The position numbers and the translations under genes were made by a program. Shown one piece after another: positions 1 through 10,341 of a stretch of 64,000 nucleotides of DNA; position 1 is the first letter of the stretch; each line of letters opens with the position of its first letter. The DNA comes from Aegilops tauschii subsp. strangulata (lineage: Eukaryota > Streptophyta > Magnoliopsida > Poales > Poaceae): NCBI RefSeq assembly GCF_002575655.3, contig NC_053037.3:501464544-501528543 (forward strand). Reading direction: 5' to 3'. The notes beneath the pieces are model-generated. The model was given only the letters and a program-made list of their open reading frames with translations. It was not told where the DNA came from and made no database searches.

Positions 1-1320
1 TGTACACTACTGCAGGATGCTGGTAGCGCGATACTACGATCAGAGACCCTTCGACGAAACTGTGTGCGATGCATTAATCGCAAACGGTGATGTAAAAAAA
101 CTGTCAAAAAAGATGCAAAACATTTGCGATGGCGGATACATCAAACACGGTTCAGATTTTAGTTGCGTGTGCGATGCTGGGCGTACGGTTCAGTAAAATG
201 AACTGTTTGCGATGAGGCAGGACAACAGAGACGGGCAGCCAGATGACGGTGTGTGCAATATACGACATACAGTTCACTCAGATAAATTGTTTGTGATGCG
301 GCGGAACAACATAAACAGGCAGCCAGATCAAGGTGTGTGCAATGGAGGGCATACTGTTCATTCTGATAAACTGTTTGTGTTGAGCAAAGAGAACAGAAAC
401 ATTTCATGTAAACAAGATGTGCGTGATACGCGGCAAACATCCAATTACATAGGTTGCTAGTACACACATGACATTTCCACACACCAAAGTAAACTATGAC
501 ATGCATAATTAACTAGGATAAACGCTCATCTACTTCTTGTGACGCTTGCAACCACTACTCTACTAGGATAAACGGAACAATATTCTTTAGTGTGAATAGT
601 GTGCTCTGTTGGGCACACGTGTATATGGATCATAGCCTTGGGCGAGCGATGTGCCCGCACGCGTCGTGCTAGCTCGATGTTCCTTCTGTGCTAAGTTTCC
701 ACTAATTGATGGTCTTTTTATGAACAGGCACTACTGCAGGATGCTACTAACGCGACACTACGATCAGAGACCCTTTCACGAAACTGTGTGCGATGCATTA
801 ATCACAAACGGGGATGTAAAAAAACCGTCGAAAAGGTGCAAAACCTTTGCGATGGAGGATGCATCAAACACGGTTCAGATTTTAGTTGCATGTGCGATGC
901 AGGGCACACGGTTAACCCGTTTGAACTGTTTGCGATGAGGCAGAACAATAGAAACGGGCAGCCATATCAATGTGTGTGCGATATACGGCATACAGTTCGC
1001 TTCGATGAACCGTTTGCTATTAGGGAGTACAACATAAACAGTTAGCCAGATCAAGGTGTGTGTGATATAGGGCATACAGTCTCGGACAAACTGTTTTTGA
1101 TTAGTGAACGCAACAGATATGGTTCAACTAAACAAGATGTGTGTGATACGTGGCAAACAACCGACTCGGATGAATTATTTGTGATGAGTTTACAACACAG
1201 ATGGTTAATACAGTTAGTTCGTGTGCGATTCTGTGTGTAGAAAAAACTTCGAAAAATGCAAACTAGTTGCTTGCGGTGGCTAGGAGTATCACACACGATG
1301 CGTCTGCGAGTACTCGTGTG
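1..1320. repeat. GTGTGCGAT tandem-repeat array A
   Basis: The stretch is made of imperfect units of roughly 80-90 bp. Each contains GTGTGCGAT (or GTGTGCAAT/GTGTGTGAT), then a GGCATACAGTT-like word and a TGAACTGTTTGCGATGAGG-like word. Units 3-5 share an AACATAAACAG segment. No gene is supported here; the short open frames in several phases are by-products of the repeats. The same GTGTGCGAT word recurs in arrays at 15.2-15.6 kb and 18.6-19.1 kb. Arrays like this are typical of subterminal regions of plant class II elements, but I found no terminal inverted repeat that would define the element here. Confidence 0.75.
725..1167 (+). repeat. Second copy of a 440-bp direct duplication
   Basis: Bases 725-1,167 repeat bases 1-443 at a constant offset of 724. 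Both begin CACTACTGCAGGATGCT and both contain the words CGATCAGAGACCCTT and CACGGTTCAGATTTTAG at matching places. The first copy is cut by the window start. The ~280 bases between the copies (444-724) are not repeated. The copies differ by scattered substitutions, so this is an old segmental duplication rather than an assembly duplicate. Confidence 0.8.
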
Positions 1321-1611
1321 TGATGATTGGTAAGTTACGCATGCATTTCCTTATGTTAACACTTGTGTGATAAATAACATGTGGCATCGGATACGGTATT
1401 TGGGTTGTGTGTGTGCTCCACTTAGTCTTCTCGCGCTCCAGCGAATGCTTCCCGCGCTCCACATGGGTGAATTGTAAAATCCACGCCTATTCCCTCACCG
1501 GTTTCCCGCCACTAGCTAACGGCTTGCCGCATATAACCCAGGTGGCAACGCACCACCGCGACACTCTACGAAGATCTAGTCCTCACCCATCTACCATTAG
1601 TTATTCCAAGC

Positions 1612-2076
1612 ATGCCAGGCAACGACCAAAGCTTCGACGTCGACGCCTACCTGCGTCACATCTTCGGCGAGGAGAACGAGTCGGAGCAGGTCGGGGAGCA
1701 AGAGCTTCATCGGCTGGTGCAGGCACCATTGCCCATCAGCAGCGATATCGGCGTCACAGTCCTTGGGAGCACAATCGACATATTGCAGAGGAGGTGTGAT
1801 GAGCAGTTTGCCATCCACCATGGAAAAGATCCAGAGCTGCTCGGCGGCATGATCGACGACCCACCCGAAGAACCGCCGTCACCAGTGCTCATCAAGAGCC
1901 TGATGCCCCACAAGGAATGGGCAGAGGACCTCTACGATTCAGTCAAGACAAAGGCAGCCTGCGGCTTCATCATGGAAATGGAGCGGTTCCGCGGATTTTG
2001 TCATGCGTGCGATTGCACGCTGTCAAGCTCTTCTCGAAGAGGCCCAGCAGCCCCAAGAGCCTCCCAGCGCCAGTAG
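1612..2076 (+). CDS. Hypothetical ORF of module A (154 codons)
   Basis: I do not recognise this protein. The ATG follows a CAAGC leader, and the frame is open for 154 codons before TAG. It is acidic and glutamate-rich (FGEENESEQVGEQE near residue 20) and has PHKEWAEDLYDSVKTKAA near residues 100-117. Similar EWAE and VKTKAA segments occur in the ORFs at 19,412 and 4,094, so this is a member of a locally repeated family. The last ~35 codons look unnatural (serine- and arginine-rich). A neighbouring frame reads as a more ordinary alanine/glutamate-rich helix there, which suggests a frameshift near 2,000. A CATATAAC word at about 1,530 could be a weak TATA box. It probably belongs to a mobile module and may be a pseudogene. 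Confidence 0.4.
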   Translation: MPGNDQSFDVDAYLRHIFGEENESEQVGEQELHRLVQAPLPISSDIGVTVLGSTIDILQRRCDEQFAIHHGKDPELLGGMIDDPPEEPPSPVLIKSLMPHKEWAEDLYDSVKTKAACGFIMEMERFRGFCHACDCTLSSSSRRGPAAPRASQRQ

Positions 2077-2237
2077 CTCCATAGGCGGAGGCAGGTCGGG
2101 ACACTCGGAGTGAACGGCCGCAAGGGTGCTATGCTGATCATGGAGACCGAGAGGACCATCGTCGGAAGGCCGCCAGCACAGCCTTTTAGCTTATATTTTA
2201 TTATAATTGTATGCATATGTAGGTCGTGAGTGTTCTC

Positions 2238-2290
2238 GGCCTTGCCGCATTTGGCATTTTAAATTATCCTGAATATGTAAGACAATTATT
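2238..2290 (+). repeat. 3' tail shared by modules A and B, copy 1
   Basis: About 53 bases downstream of the module-A ORF (TTGCCGCATTTGGCATTTTA, then AAATTATCCTGAATATGTAA, then GACAATTATT) recur nearly unchanged at 4,758-4,810 behind a different ORF. This looks like a common 3' untranslated region or element end. Confidence 0.75.
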
Positions 2291-3300
2291 AAGAATTATT
2301 AACCGTTGCCATTGTAACTTTGCCTCAACGGCGAGCAGAGCGCGCGCAGGGACGCCATACACTACTAGAAAAAGGCCTACTAGTGGCGCACCAGTTTTGC
2401 CTACTAATGGCGCACTACTGGTGCGCCACTAGTACCACGCCACTAGTATTTTTTACTAATGGCGCACCACTGGTGCGCCATTAGCATAGGCCACGGTGCG
2501 CCATTACTATCTGACTTAGTAATGGCGCACCACATAGAAGTGCGCCATTAGTAACAATTTTTTTCAAATATTTTTTCAGAAATATTTTTTTAAAAAAAAA
2601 TTCAAATTTTTTTTTTGCTTTTTTCTTAATCTCGGGTCACTATGGCTTAATCTCAGGTCAATATGCTTAATCTCAAGTCAAATCGCACTAAGTGGTCAAA
2701 CTTCCCGAAAGGTCACCCATCCTCACACTACTCCGGCCCAAGCACGCTTAACTTCACGGTTCTATCCAACAACAGCACCACCTCACTTAACAGCCACTTG
2801 TTGATATATCTATCATATCAATCCTATTAAACCTTGTTGATGTCTAGGAGTTTGTTCATATTCATGAGTATGATGAAATTTTGGAAAATATTTAAAACTT
2901 CCCTGTCATATTACGAATCATTTTTTGAAAAAAAAATTCCAAAACCAATTTTTTTTTTCTGTTACTAGTGGCGCACCTAGCAAACGGTGCGCAACTAGTA
3001 AGTTTGAAATTTTTTGAATTTTTTTGCCTCTAGATCTTGAAAGCCCCGTATCTTTTGAAATTGTTTAAATTCGGATGTAACTTTTCGAGTAGATTATTTT
3101 TCATATAAAAAACTTTTTCATCCGAGTTCGTATGCAAAAGTTATGCCCATTTTAAGAAATTCCAGGGAGATTTTGCAAATAAAGTCGAAATTCATATTTG
3201 TTAATTTTCCCAACAACTAGACCACATATGACATGGGAAACTTTTTTTTTGACATTTCCATCATTTTCTTTTATTTTTTTAAAACCGAATAGGCGGTCCA

Positions 3301-3314
3301 CGGGGGGGGGGGGG
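3301..3314. repeat. Poly-G tract inside the CACTA element
   Basis: A run of 14 G follows TCCACG in the A/T-rich core of the CACTA element. The exact length in such a homopolymer is uncertain in any assembly. Confidence 0.7.
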
Positions 3315-3340
3315 TGTGCATTCGGTGGAATGGGCCAAGT

Positions 3341-3822
3341 TACTAATGGCGCACCACCCAACCGTGCGCCATTAGTAGTTTTTCAGAAGAAAAAAATTGA
3401 AACAAAATTTGTAACAAAATTACTAATGGCGCACCTGTGATTGGTGCGCCATTACTAGTTGAACTAGTAATGGCGCAACGTGGGAGTGGTGCGCCATTAG
3501 TAGTTGAACTAGTAATGGCGCACCGTCCCACGATGCGCCATTAGTAGTTTAAAAATACAAATAAAAAAATTGGAAAAAAAATTGAAACATAATTACTAAT
3601 GGCGCACCGTGGGATGGTGCGCCATTACTAGTTCAACTAGTAATGGCGCACCATCCCACGGTGCGCCATTAGTAGTTTTGAAAAAATTAAAAAACAATTT
3701 TACTAATGGCGCACCGTGGATGTGGTGCGCCATTAGTATTTGCACACTAATGGCGCACCAACACATGGTGCGCCATTAGTATTTAGTAATGGCGCACCAC
3801 ATGTACAGTGCGCCATTGGTGT
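3341..3822. repeat. Nine palindromic subterminal units of the CACTA element
   Basis: Nine units of the form TAGTAATGGCGCACC, a short spacer, GGTGCGCCATTAGTA lie in tandem, at about 3,341, 3,420, 3,466, 3,511, 3,594, 3,639, 3,700, 3,745 and 3,785. The left end of the element has about four comparable units (2,385-2,560 and one at 2,965). Each can fold into a 15-bp stem. In CACTA elements such subterminal motifs bind the element's DNA-binding protein. Confidence 0.85.
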
Positions 3823-4025
3823 CCATATTGGCTATAGCTGTTTTTGTAGTAGTGATAGCGGAGCGCGCCGCGGCCGCCTCAACGGCGATCAACCACGTGG
3901 TCAACCTTCTTCCATCAATAAATTATGACCTTGTTTCTCGTCACATTGTTGATTACAACGCAATAAGTAATTGCAAATCTGTTCACACCTATCAAACTAA
4001 TATGTGTTCACACTTAGCACCGGGC

Positions 4026-4033
4026 TATAAAAA
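4026..4033 (+). promoter_or_regulatory. TATA box of module B
   Basis: TATAAAAA in a GGGC-TATAAAAA-CTACCC context lies 68 bases upstream of the ATG at 4,094, a normal plant spacing for a short 5' leader. Confidence 0.5.
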
Positions 4034-4093
4034 CTACCCACTCGAAAATTACTTCACCCACAAAACTGGTTTATTCTGTCAAGTCATTCCGCC

Positions 4094-4695
4094 ATGACCG
4101 GTAGGAGGAGTTTCGGGTGGACATATAACCAGGCAGTAAAGACCAAGGCCGCGGAAGCACTAGAGAGGTCCCACCGCGAAGCCGCAGCCACGGCAGAGAT
4201 GTCCCGGCGCGCCGCGGAGCCCTCAAACGAGTTCTCACGGGCACGCGACGGCTCTCACAAGCGCATTTGCGGCGTCGGCCATCGCGATGAGCCGGCGTTC
4301 CTGAAGTTCGTTGCTAGCGACGACGACATTCTCGCTGGCGTCACTACGCAACAGGTGCTGGTCGACGGCTCGATGAAGCTGCTCAAGATTAGCGATGCCT
4401 CGGTTGACAAGGCGACCGGCCTCGTCGAGCAACTCATGGGTGACAATGCGAAGCTCCTCAAGTTGGTCGCCGAGAAGGAGGAGGAGGCCCCGGCTGGAAG
4501 ATGCTGCATGAGCAGAGCAGTGCCTCGGAGATGACGCTGAAAGCGGTCGTCGAGGAACTGATGGGTGGCTTGAGGAAGCTCTGGATCGAGCGCGAGCAGG
4601 AGGTGGAGGAATCCGTGGCTGCTTTCAAGCAAAGTCGTGAGGAATTGAAGAAGGAGTTGGAGGATTTCGTCGCCCGTCGATCCATCGACAAGTAG
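4094..4695 (+). pseudogene. Hypothetical module-B ORF, one frameshift
   Basis: I do not recognise this protein. The ATG in CCGCCATGACC opens a frame that reads well up to about codon 133 (LLKLVAEKEEEAP), then loses its character. The natural continuation is in another phase, from about 4,501 (MLHEQSSASEMTLKAVVEEL) to the stop at 4,693, so one frameshift lies near 4,490. The reconstructed length is about 200 residues. It starts with a W-x-YNQAVKTKAAEALERS helix, similar to VKTKAA of the module-A ORF. The rest is alanine/glutamate/lysine-rich with heptad-like spacing, suggesting a coiled coil. A TATA box lies upstream and the shared 3' tail lies 60 bases downstream. Function is unknown; it is likely cargo of the same repeat family as module A. 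Confidence 0.45.
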
Positions 4696-4757
4696 AGACA
4701 GTAGCGACCCAGATCGTTGTCTGCAATTTCCTTCTTCTCTTGCCCCCGTGTCTTCCA

Positions 4758-4810
4758 GGCTTTGCCGCATGTGGCATTTTAAATTATCCGGAATATGTAA
4801 GACAATTATT
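4758..4810 (+). repeat. 3' tail shared by modules A and B, copy 2
   Basis: Near-identical to 2,238-2,290: TTTGCCGCATGTGGCATTTT, AAATTATCCGGAATATGTAA, GACAATTATT. It is followed by two copies of GCGGTCGTATTAT-CGTTGCC-like words at 4,830-4,882. Confidence 0.75.
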
Positions 4811-5086
4811 ATCTGCGCCATTGTAAATTTGTGGTCGTATTATTCGTTGCCATTTTATTTGCGGTCGTATTATCCGTTGCCCTATGTGGCAATTTAAATT
4901 AGGGCGGAAAACGAGTTGAAAACATGAACAAAGCAAATGCTGCCATGGGATCACAAGCAAACACCCTCCGTCCAGGTGCTTTAATTAACCCATTAATCGA
5001 GTAGTTGTGAGCGAGGCGGGCAGCGGTTGGTGCATGGAGGTCAAAGAGCTCGCTTCCCGGTGAGCATGGGCAGCCTTGCTGCTCGC

Positions 5087-5172
5087 ACGTGTCCCGTCGA
5101 GCCTGCGAGGTGGACAGGATGCACGCGTCCCGTCGAGCCTGCACGGCGGACTTCTCGCGCTTGTCCCGTCTA
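5087..5172 (+). repeat. Short tandem GTCCCGTCGAGCCTGC repeat
   Basis: Two good copies and one partial copy of CGTCCCGTCGAGCCTGC lie about 39 and 35 bases apart in a GC-rich stretch. Between 4,820 and 5,300 I see nothing else that I can name. Confidence 0.55.
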
Positions 5173-5299
5173 ATCAAACAGCTGCACGCACGCCACCGAG
5201 TATGGTTAAATTTCGACATGCTAAATATAATACAACCGTTTGCGATATTAACGTGTCAGCTTTTTGTTTCAAAAAGGACTTCGTTGGCTACTAATGTGT

Positions 5300-7380
5300 G
5301 CGCCTCTTCTCAAACTGGACGATTTTTTTACCACGGCATATATGTGCCATGTCATGAAACCATGCCAAGTTTCATGTTTTTGGGTGACTTTTTGATTTAC
5401 CGGGATTTAAAAAACCGAGATTCTCATTGTTTCAGGACGACGAGAAGTTTGTAATTCATTCTCATTCCTTAAACGTGACCTAAACATGCACCCAATGACA
5501 CATGTACGATTTCCCACCCATTTTGCTTCACTGCAGCATGTGGTTGTAGTTCAAATTTGAATTATGGACTACATTAAATGCATAGAAAACTTAGTAATTA
5601 GTAATATATACAATGGCCAAACGAACCCTGAACAGTTTCCAATTTCAGCCCGACACTCCTGTTATTCTATGTTGCCTATAGAAAACAAAGTTCAAGGCGA
5701 GAAGAGGCAGCGATTATCGTTTTGCCCACAAGAGGGGCATGTTTCCCTATCGGAACCACGAGGGTTGTGACAGGCTCCGGTTTGTAAAAGGCTTGTAATA
5801 TAGCTTCGCCCAAATTGGACAATTATATGTACCATGTAGTGACACCATGCCAAGTTTCATGATTTCCTTGTGAGTTTTAGATTTATAGACAATTAAAACT
5901 GAGATTCGCAATGTTTGTGGCCAAGCCAGGACGGCGAGACGGTTGAATTCGTTCCCATTCATTGCATGGGACCTAAACATGCACCCCAAGGAAAGATGTA
6001 CATTTTTTCTAGCCATTTTGGTGCATTGGAGCATGTATTTGTAGTTCGGATTTGAATGATGGACATTAAATGCCTAGAAAACTCAATTAATGAATAAAAA
6101 AGGTCAAACGAACCCTGAATAATTTCAAAGTTCAGCGCGAATCTCCAGTTGTTCCGTGTCGCGTGTAGAAGAAAATACGAGGCTAGAAGAGGGAGTATTA
6201 TTGTTTGGCCCACAAGGCGACACGTTTCCCTATCGAAACCACGAGGGTTCTTGCGATAGGCTCCAGTTTGTAAGAGGTTTGTAATAAAGCTTGGCCCAAA
6301 TTGGCAATGTTTTTACCACGACATATATGTGTCATGACGTGACACCATGCCACCTTTGATGACTTTCTAGTGAGCTTAGGATTTATGGGGACTTAAAAAC
6401 CGAGATTCGAAATGTTTGAGGACGAGCCAGGACACCGGTACGGTTGTAATTCGTTCCCATTCCTGGCATGAGACCTAAACATGCACCCAAGGACACATGT
6501 ATAATTTTTCTAGCCATTTTGGTGAACTGGAGCATGTATTTGTAGTTCAGATTTCAATTATGGACATTAAATGCCTAGGAAACTCAATTAGTGTATAAAA
6601 AGGCCAAACGAACCCTGAATAAGTTTAAATTTCAGCACGGATATCCTGTCGTTCCATGTTGCCCGTGGAAGAAAATACAAGGCGAAAAGAGGCAGTGATT
6701 ATGTTTCGCCCACAAGGGGAACACGTTTCCCGATCAAAACCACGAGGCTTCTTTGAGAGAAGCTCCAGTTTTTATAAGAGGTTTGTGATAAAGCTAGGCC
6801 CAAATTGGACAATGTTTTTACCACGACATGTATGTGCCATGAAGTGACAACATGCCACCTTTGATGACTTTATGGTGAGTTTATGATTTATGGGGACTTC
6901 AAAACCGAGATTCGAAATGTTTGAGGACGAGCCATGACACCAGTACGGTTGTAATTCATTCCCATTCCTCGCATGGGACCTAAACATGCATCCAAGGACA
7001 CATGTAAAAAATTTCTAGCCATTTTGGGGAACTGGAGCATGTATTTGTAGTTCAGATTTGAATTATGGACATTAAATGCCTAGGAAACTCAATTAGTGTA
7101 TAAAAAGGCCAAACGAACCATGAATAAGTTTAAATTTCAGCACGGATATCCTGTCGTTCCATGTTGCCAGTAGAAGAAAATACATGGCGAAAAGAGGCAG
7201 TGATTATTTTTCGCCCACAAGGGGGACACGTTTCCCTATCAGAACCACGAGGCTTCTTTGAGAGAAGCTCTGGTTTGTAAGAGGCTTGTAATCAAACTTG
7301 CGCCACAATGCATGAAAAAAATTCATCGACATTTTTAGCTTAGTTTTGGATTTATGGGGATTTAAAAACCGAGATTCTTC
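5300..7380 (+). repeat. Tandem array of a ~500-bp repeat, copy 1
   Basis: The word CCTAAACATGCACCCAA and its variants lie at 5,479, 5,972, 6,474 and 6,979, so the period is 493, 502 and 505 bp over four full units plus a truncated fifth. Every unit carries in the same order: CATGCCAAGTTTCATG or a variant, AAAACCGAGATTC, the TAAACATGCA word, TTAAATGCCTAG, CCAAACGAACCCTGAA, CACGAGG and a purine-rich TGTAAGAGGTTTGTAAT. No unit codes for anything. A diverged array of the same family lies at 21,370-23,153. The last unit breaks off near 7,380, next to a hairpin element. Confidence 0.85.
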
Positions 7381-7419
7381 TCACGAAATGTTTTCAAATA
7401 GCACACGGTTCACTCACGA

Positions 7420-7785
7420 AAGCCGATATTCAGTGAAAACTTTGTGGAAACCATATTTTAAAGTTTCATAAAAATCTGAAAAAATGTGGGATGTTAAGAA
7501 GGTGATGTTTTATTGTGACACAAAATTTCAAGTTGAAAAACATTACGAGATGTGAGCTATGAAAAAGACAAATTCCGCCCTGAATAGTGACATTACTATT
7601 CGGCACTATTCAACACTGATTTTTTCCTTTTCATAGCTCACATCTCATAATGTGTTTCAACTTGAAATTTTGTGTGGCAATAAAACATTATCCTCTTAAC
7701 ATCCCGCATTTTTTTTGAAAATTCAAAACATCTTTTTCTCGTGGTTTTCACCGGTTTCCACCGAATGTTGGTTTCCGTATGATAT
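7420..7785. mobile_element. Hairpin (foldback) MITE
   Basis: Bases 7,470-7,573 and 7,621-7,725 are inverted copies of each other, for example GATGTGAGCTATGAAAA against TTTTCATAGCTCACATC and CAAAATTTCAAGTTGAA against TTCAACTTGAAATTTTG. They are separated by a ~45-base loop that itself contains GAATAGTGACATTACTATTC. Weaker pairing extends outward to about 7,420 and 7,785 (GTGGAAACC against GGTTTCCAC). There is no coding capacity. I could not fix the outer ends or a target duplication, so the class is uncertain. Confidence 0.7.
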
Positions 7786-8822
7786 CCCCCCCGCTGCGCG
7801 CGCGATCTGAGTCGTGTGTTCTGACTGCCAGATCCCAAACCCCACGGATCGTACGTGTGCACCGTTGGATGCTCCCAGATCGAACGGCAACCCTGAGCCT
7901 TTTCGACAGCACATGCAGTACATGGGTAAGCACTGTGCGCATGCGTCATGTAGCTCACGCTTCCTTCTCTACTAAGTTTTCATTCAAAACAGGCTACCAT
8001 TTCTCGCCACTCCTCTCATCAGTTTCCCGCCTCTTCTCCCAGATATGCACGATGTAGATGTTGTTTTAATTCTTATAGTTCATCTCATCCAAAATCAATT
8101 AGTTTTATAAAAAAACTATTTTAAGATTCATGGAATTGTGCATTGTAAAGGTAAAAAAAATGACAATTCATTTAGAAAAAAAGGTTTGGGCAATTAAGAT
8201 ATGGAAGATTCTAGAGAACAAAGGAGAAGTGCTTGTGTTTTGAGGTTTATGCATCATGCTTAAGTTCAACCATGGAGTCTTCTAGATTGTACATGTGGCA
8301 GAATCTGGTGGAATGTAGATGATATCCAATGGCCAGTAGTGCTCGGATTTGCCATCTCTATACCGTCGGATTGGCTTCATGCCATGAGAAACTTTCAAAG
8401 TTATTCGCACACTATATAGGTGTATAGATGTATAGTTATATATAGATGTGTCCCATTCTAGACAAAATAAAGTTTGAACGCATGCGTGGGACGACCCCCC
8501 CGCCGCCGCCTCGTAGTTGGGAAACCGAGATCATAGGTATTGAACCAGGCTTGGAGTCGGGTACGGCGTTTTGGTTCTAATGTAGTTGGCATGGCCCATC
8601 GAAGTTGTTCATTTGGGATTTAAACACATCATACACCATCATACCCATACATATTTTCTGGCCGCATGCAGTGTATACGGGGTCTTCTAATCGACCACGT
8701 CTCCCTTGTGCGGTTTTTTGTGACGACACGGATATTTGTGGGCTCCCCGAGTGTATATATATCATCCCTTTGACCGATAATGAGGGGTATGTGTTGGCCA
8801 TGAATGGATTCCTCCTAGTTTG
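7786..8822. other. Intergenic stretch without a supported gene
   Basis: Bases 7,960-8,045 (CTTCCTTCTCTACTAAGTTT followed by CAGTTTCCCGCCTCTTCTCC) resemble leaders at 680-730 and 1,488-1,512, so a remnant of a fifth module start may be present. The word CATACATATTTTCTGGCCGCATGC near 8,650 resembles words at 14,550, 14,935 and 15,070. Short open frames at 8,577-8,841 run into the retrotransposon LTR and have no protein character. I see no gene. Confidence 0.5.
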
Positions 8823-10327
8823 TGATGACCCACAAGTATAGGGGATCTATCGTAGTCCTTTCGATAAGTAAGAGTGTCGAACCAAACGAGGAGCAGAAGG
8901 AAATGATAAGCAGTTTTCAGTAAGGTATTCTCTGCAAGCACTGAAATTATCGGTAACAGATAGTTTTGTGATAAGGTAATTTGTAACGGGTAACAAATAA
9001 CAAGTGTAAATAAGGTGGATCAAGATGGCCCAAGCCTTTTTGTAGCAAAGGACAAGCCTGGACAACTTCTTATATGAAGGAAAACGCTCCCGAGGACACA
9101 TGGGAATTATCGTCAAGCTAGTTTTCGTCACGTTCATATGATTCGCGTTCGGTACTTTGATAATTTGATATGTGGGTGGACCGGTGCTTGGGTGCTGTCC
9201 TTACTTGGACAAGCATCCCACTTATGATTAACCCCTATTGCAAGCATCCGCAACTACAAAGGAAGTATTAAGGTAAACCTAACCATGGCATGAAACATAT
9301 GGATCCAAATCAGCCCCTTACGAAGCAACGCATAAACTAGGGTTTAAGCTTCTGTCACTCTAGCAACCCATCATCTACTTATTACTTCCCAATGCCTTCC
9401 TCTAGGCCCAATCAATGGTGAAGTTTCATGTAGTCGACGTTCACATAACACCACTAGAGGAAAGACAACATACATCTCATCAAAATATCGAACGAATACC
9501 AAATTCACATGACTACTAATAGCAAGACTTCTCCCATGTCCTCAGGAACAAATGTAACTACTCACAAAGCATATTCATGTTCATAATCAGAGGGGTATTA
9601 ATATGCATAATGGATCCGAACATATAATCTTCCACCAAATAAACTAACTAGCATCAACCACAAGGAGTAATCAATACTACTAGCAACCCACAGGTACCAA
9701 TCTGAGGCTTTGGGACAAAGATTGGATACAAGAGATGAACAAGGGTTTGAGAGGAGATGGTGCTGGTGAAGATGTTGATCGAGATTGGCCTCCTCCCGAT
9801 GAGAGGATCGTTGGTGATGACGTTGACGATGATTTCCCCCTCCCGGAGGGAAGTTTCCCCTGCAGAACAGCTCTGCCAGAGCCCTAGATTGGTTCCGCCA
9901 AGGTTCCGCCTCGTGGCGGCGGAGTTTCTTCCCGAAAGCTTGCTTATGATTTTTTTCTCGGATGAAACACTTCATATAGCAGAAGATAGGCACCAGACGC
10001 CTGCCAGGGGGGGCCCATGAGGCAGGGGGCGCGCCCCCACCCTCGTTGCCAGGGTGTGGGCCCCTATGGTATTTTCTTCGCTTAGTATTTTTTATAAATT
10101 CCAAAAATGACTTCCATGGAGTTTCAGGACTTTTGTAGTTGTGCAGAATAGGTCTCTAATATTTTCTCGTTTTTCGGCCCAAAATTCCAGCTTCCGGCTT
10201 TCTCCCTCTTCATGTAAACCTTGCAAAATAATAGAGAATATGCATAAGTATTGTGACATAATGTGTAATAACAGCCCATAATGCAATAAATGTCGATATA
10301 AAATCATGATGCAAAATGGATGTATCA
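8823..10327 (-). repeat. 3' LTR of the minus-strand Athila-like element
   Basis: 1,505 bp, with ends TG...CA on the minus strand. It aligns along its length with the split LTR at 24,376-24,982 plus 31,965-32,859. Shared words include GCAGCTGG-type purine stretches, GGGGAAATCATC with its neighbouring GGGAAACTTCCCTCCGGGAG region, and the end word ATAGATCCCCTATACTTGTG. It contains no coding region. Confidence 0.92.
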
Positions 10328-10341
10328 ACTCCCCCAAGCTT
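10328..10341 (-). other. Polypurine tract
   Basis: On the minus strand AAGCTTGGGGGAGT lies directly before the 3' LTR start TGATAC. This is where plus-strand DNA synthesis is primed in LTR retrotransposons, and it fixes the element's orientation. Confidence 0.85.

Larger units (their letters stand above)
2360..3854. mobile_element. Complete non-autonomous CACTA element
   Basis: The element begins CACTACTAGAAAAAGGC and ends with the complement of CACTACTACAAAAACAGC, giving imperfect terminal inverted repeats with the family's CACTA ends. It is flanked on both sides by ATA (2,357-2,359 and 3,855-3,857), the 3-bp target duplication expected for CACTA transposons. At 1,495 bp it has no transposase and no open frame worth calling. 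The centre (2,560-3,330) is A/T-rich. The ends carry palindromic GGCGCACC units, the likely transposase-binding repeats. It depends on an autonomous relative for movement. It sits between module A and module B. Confidence 0.93.

Noticed and set aside
8577..8841. A short gene with an IPLTDNEGYVLAMNGFLLV segment
   Set aside because: The frame runs across the retrotransposon insertion border at 8,823 and has no support on the other side.
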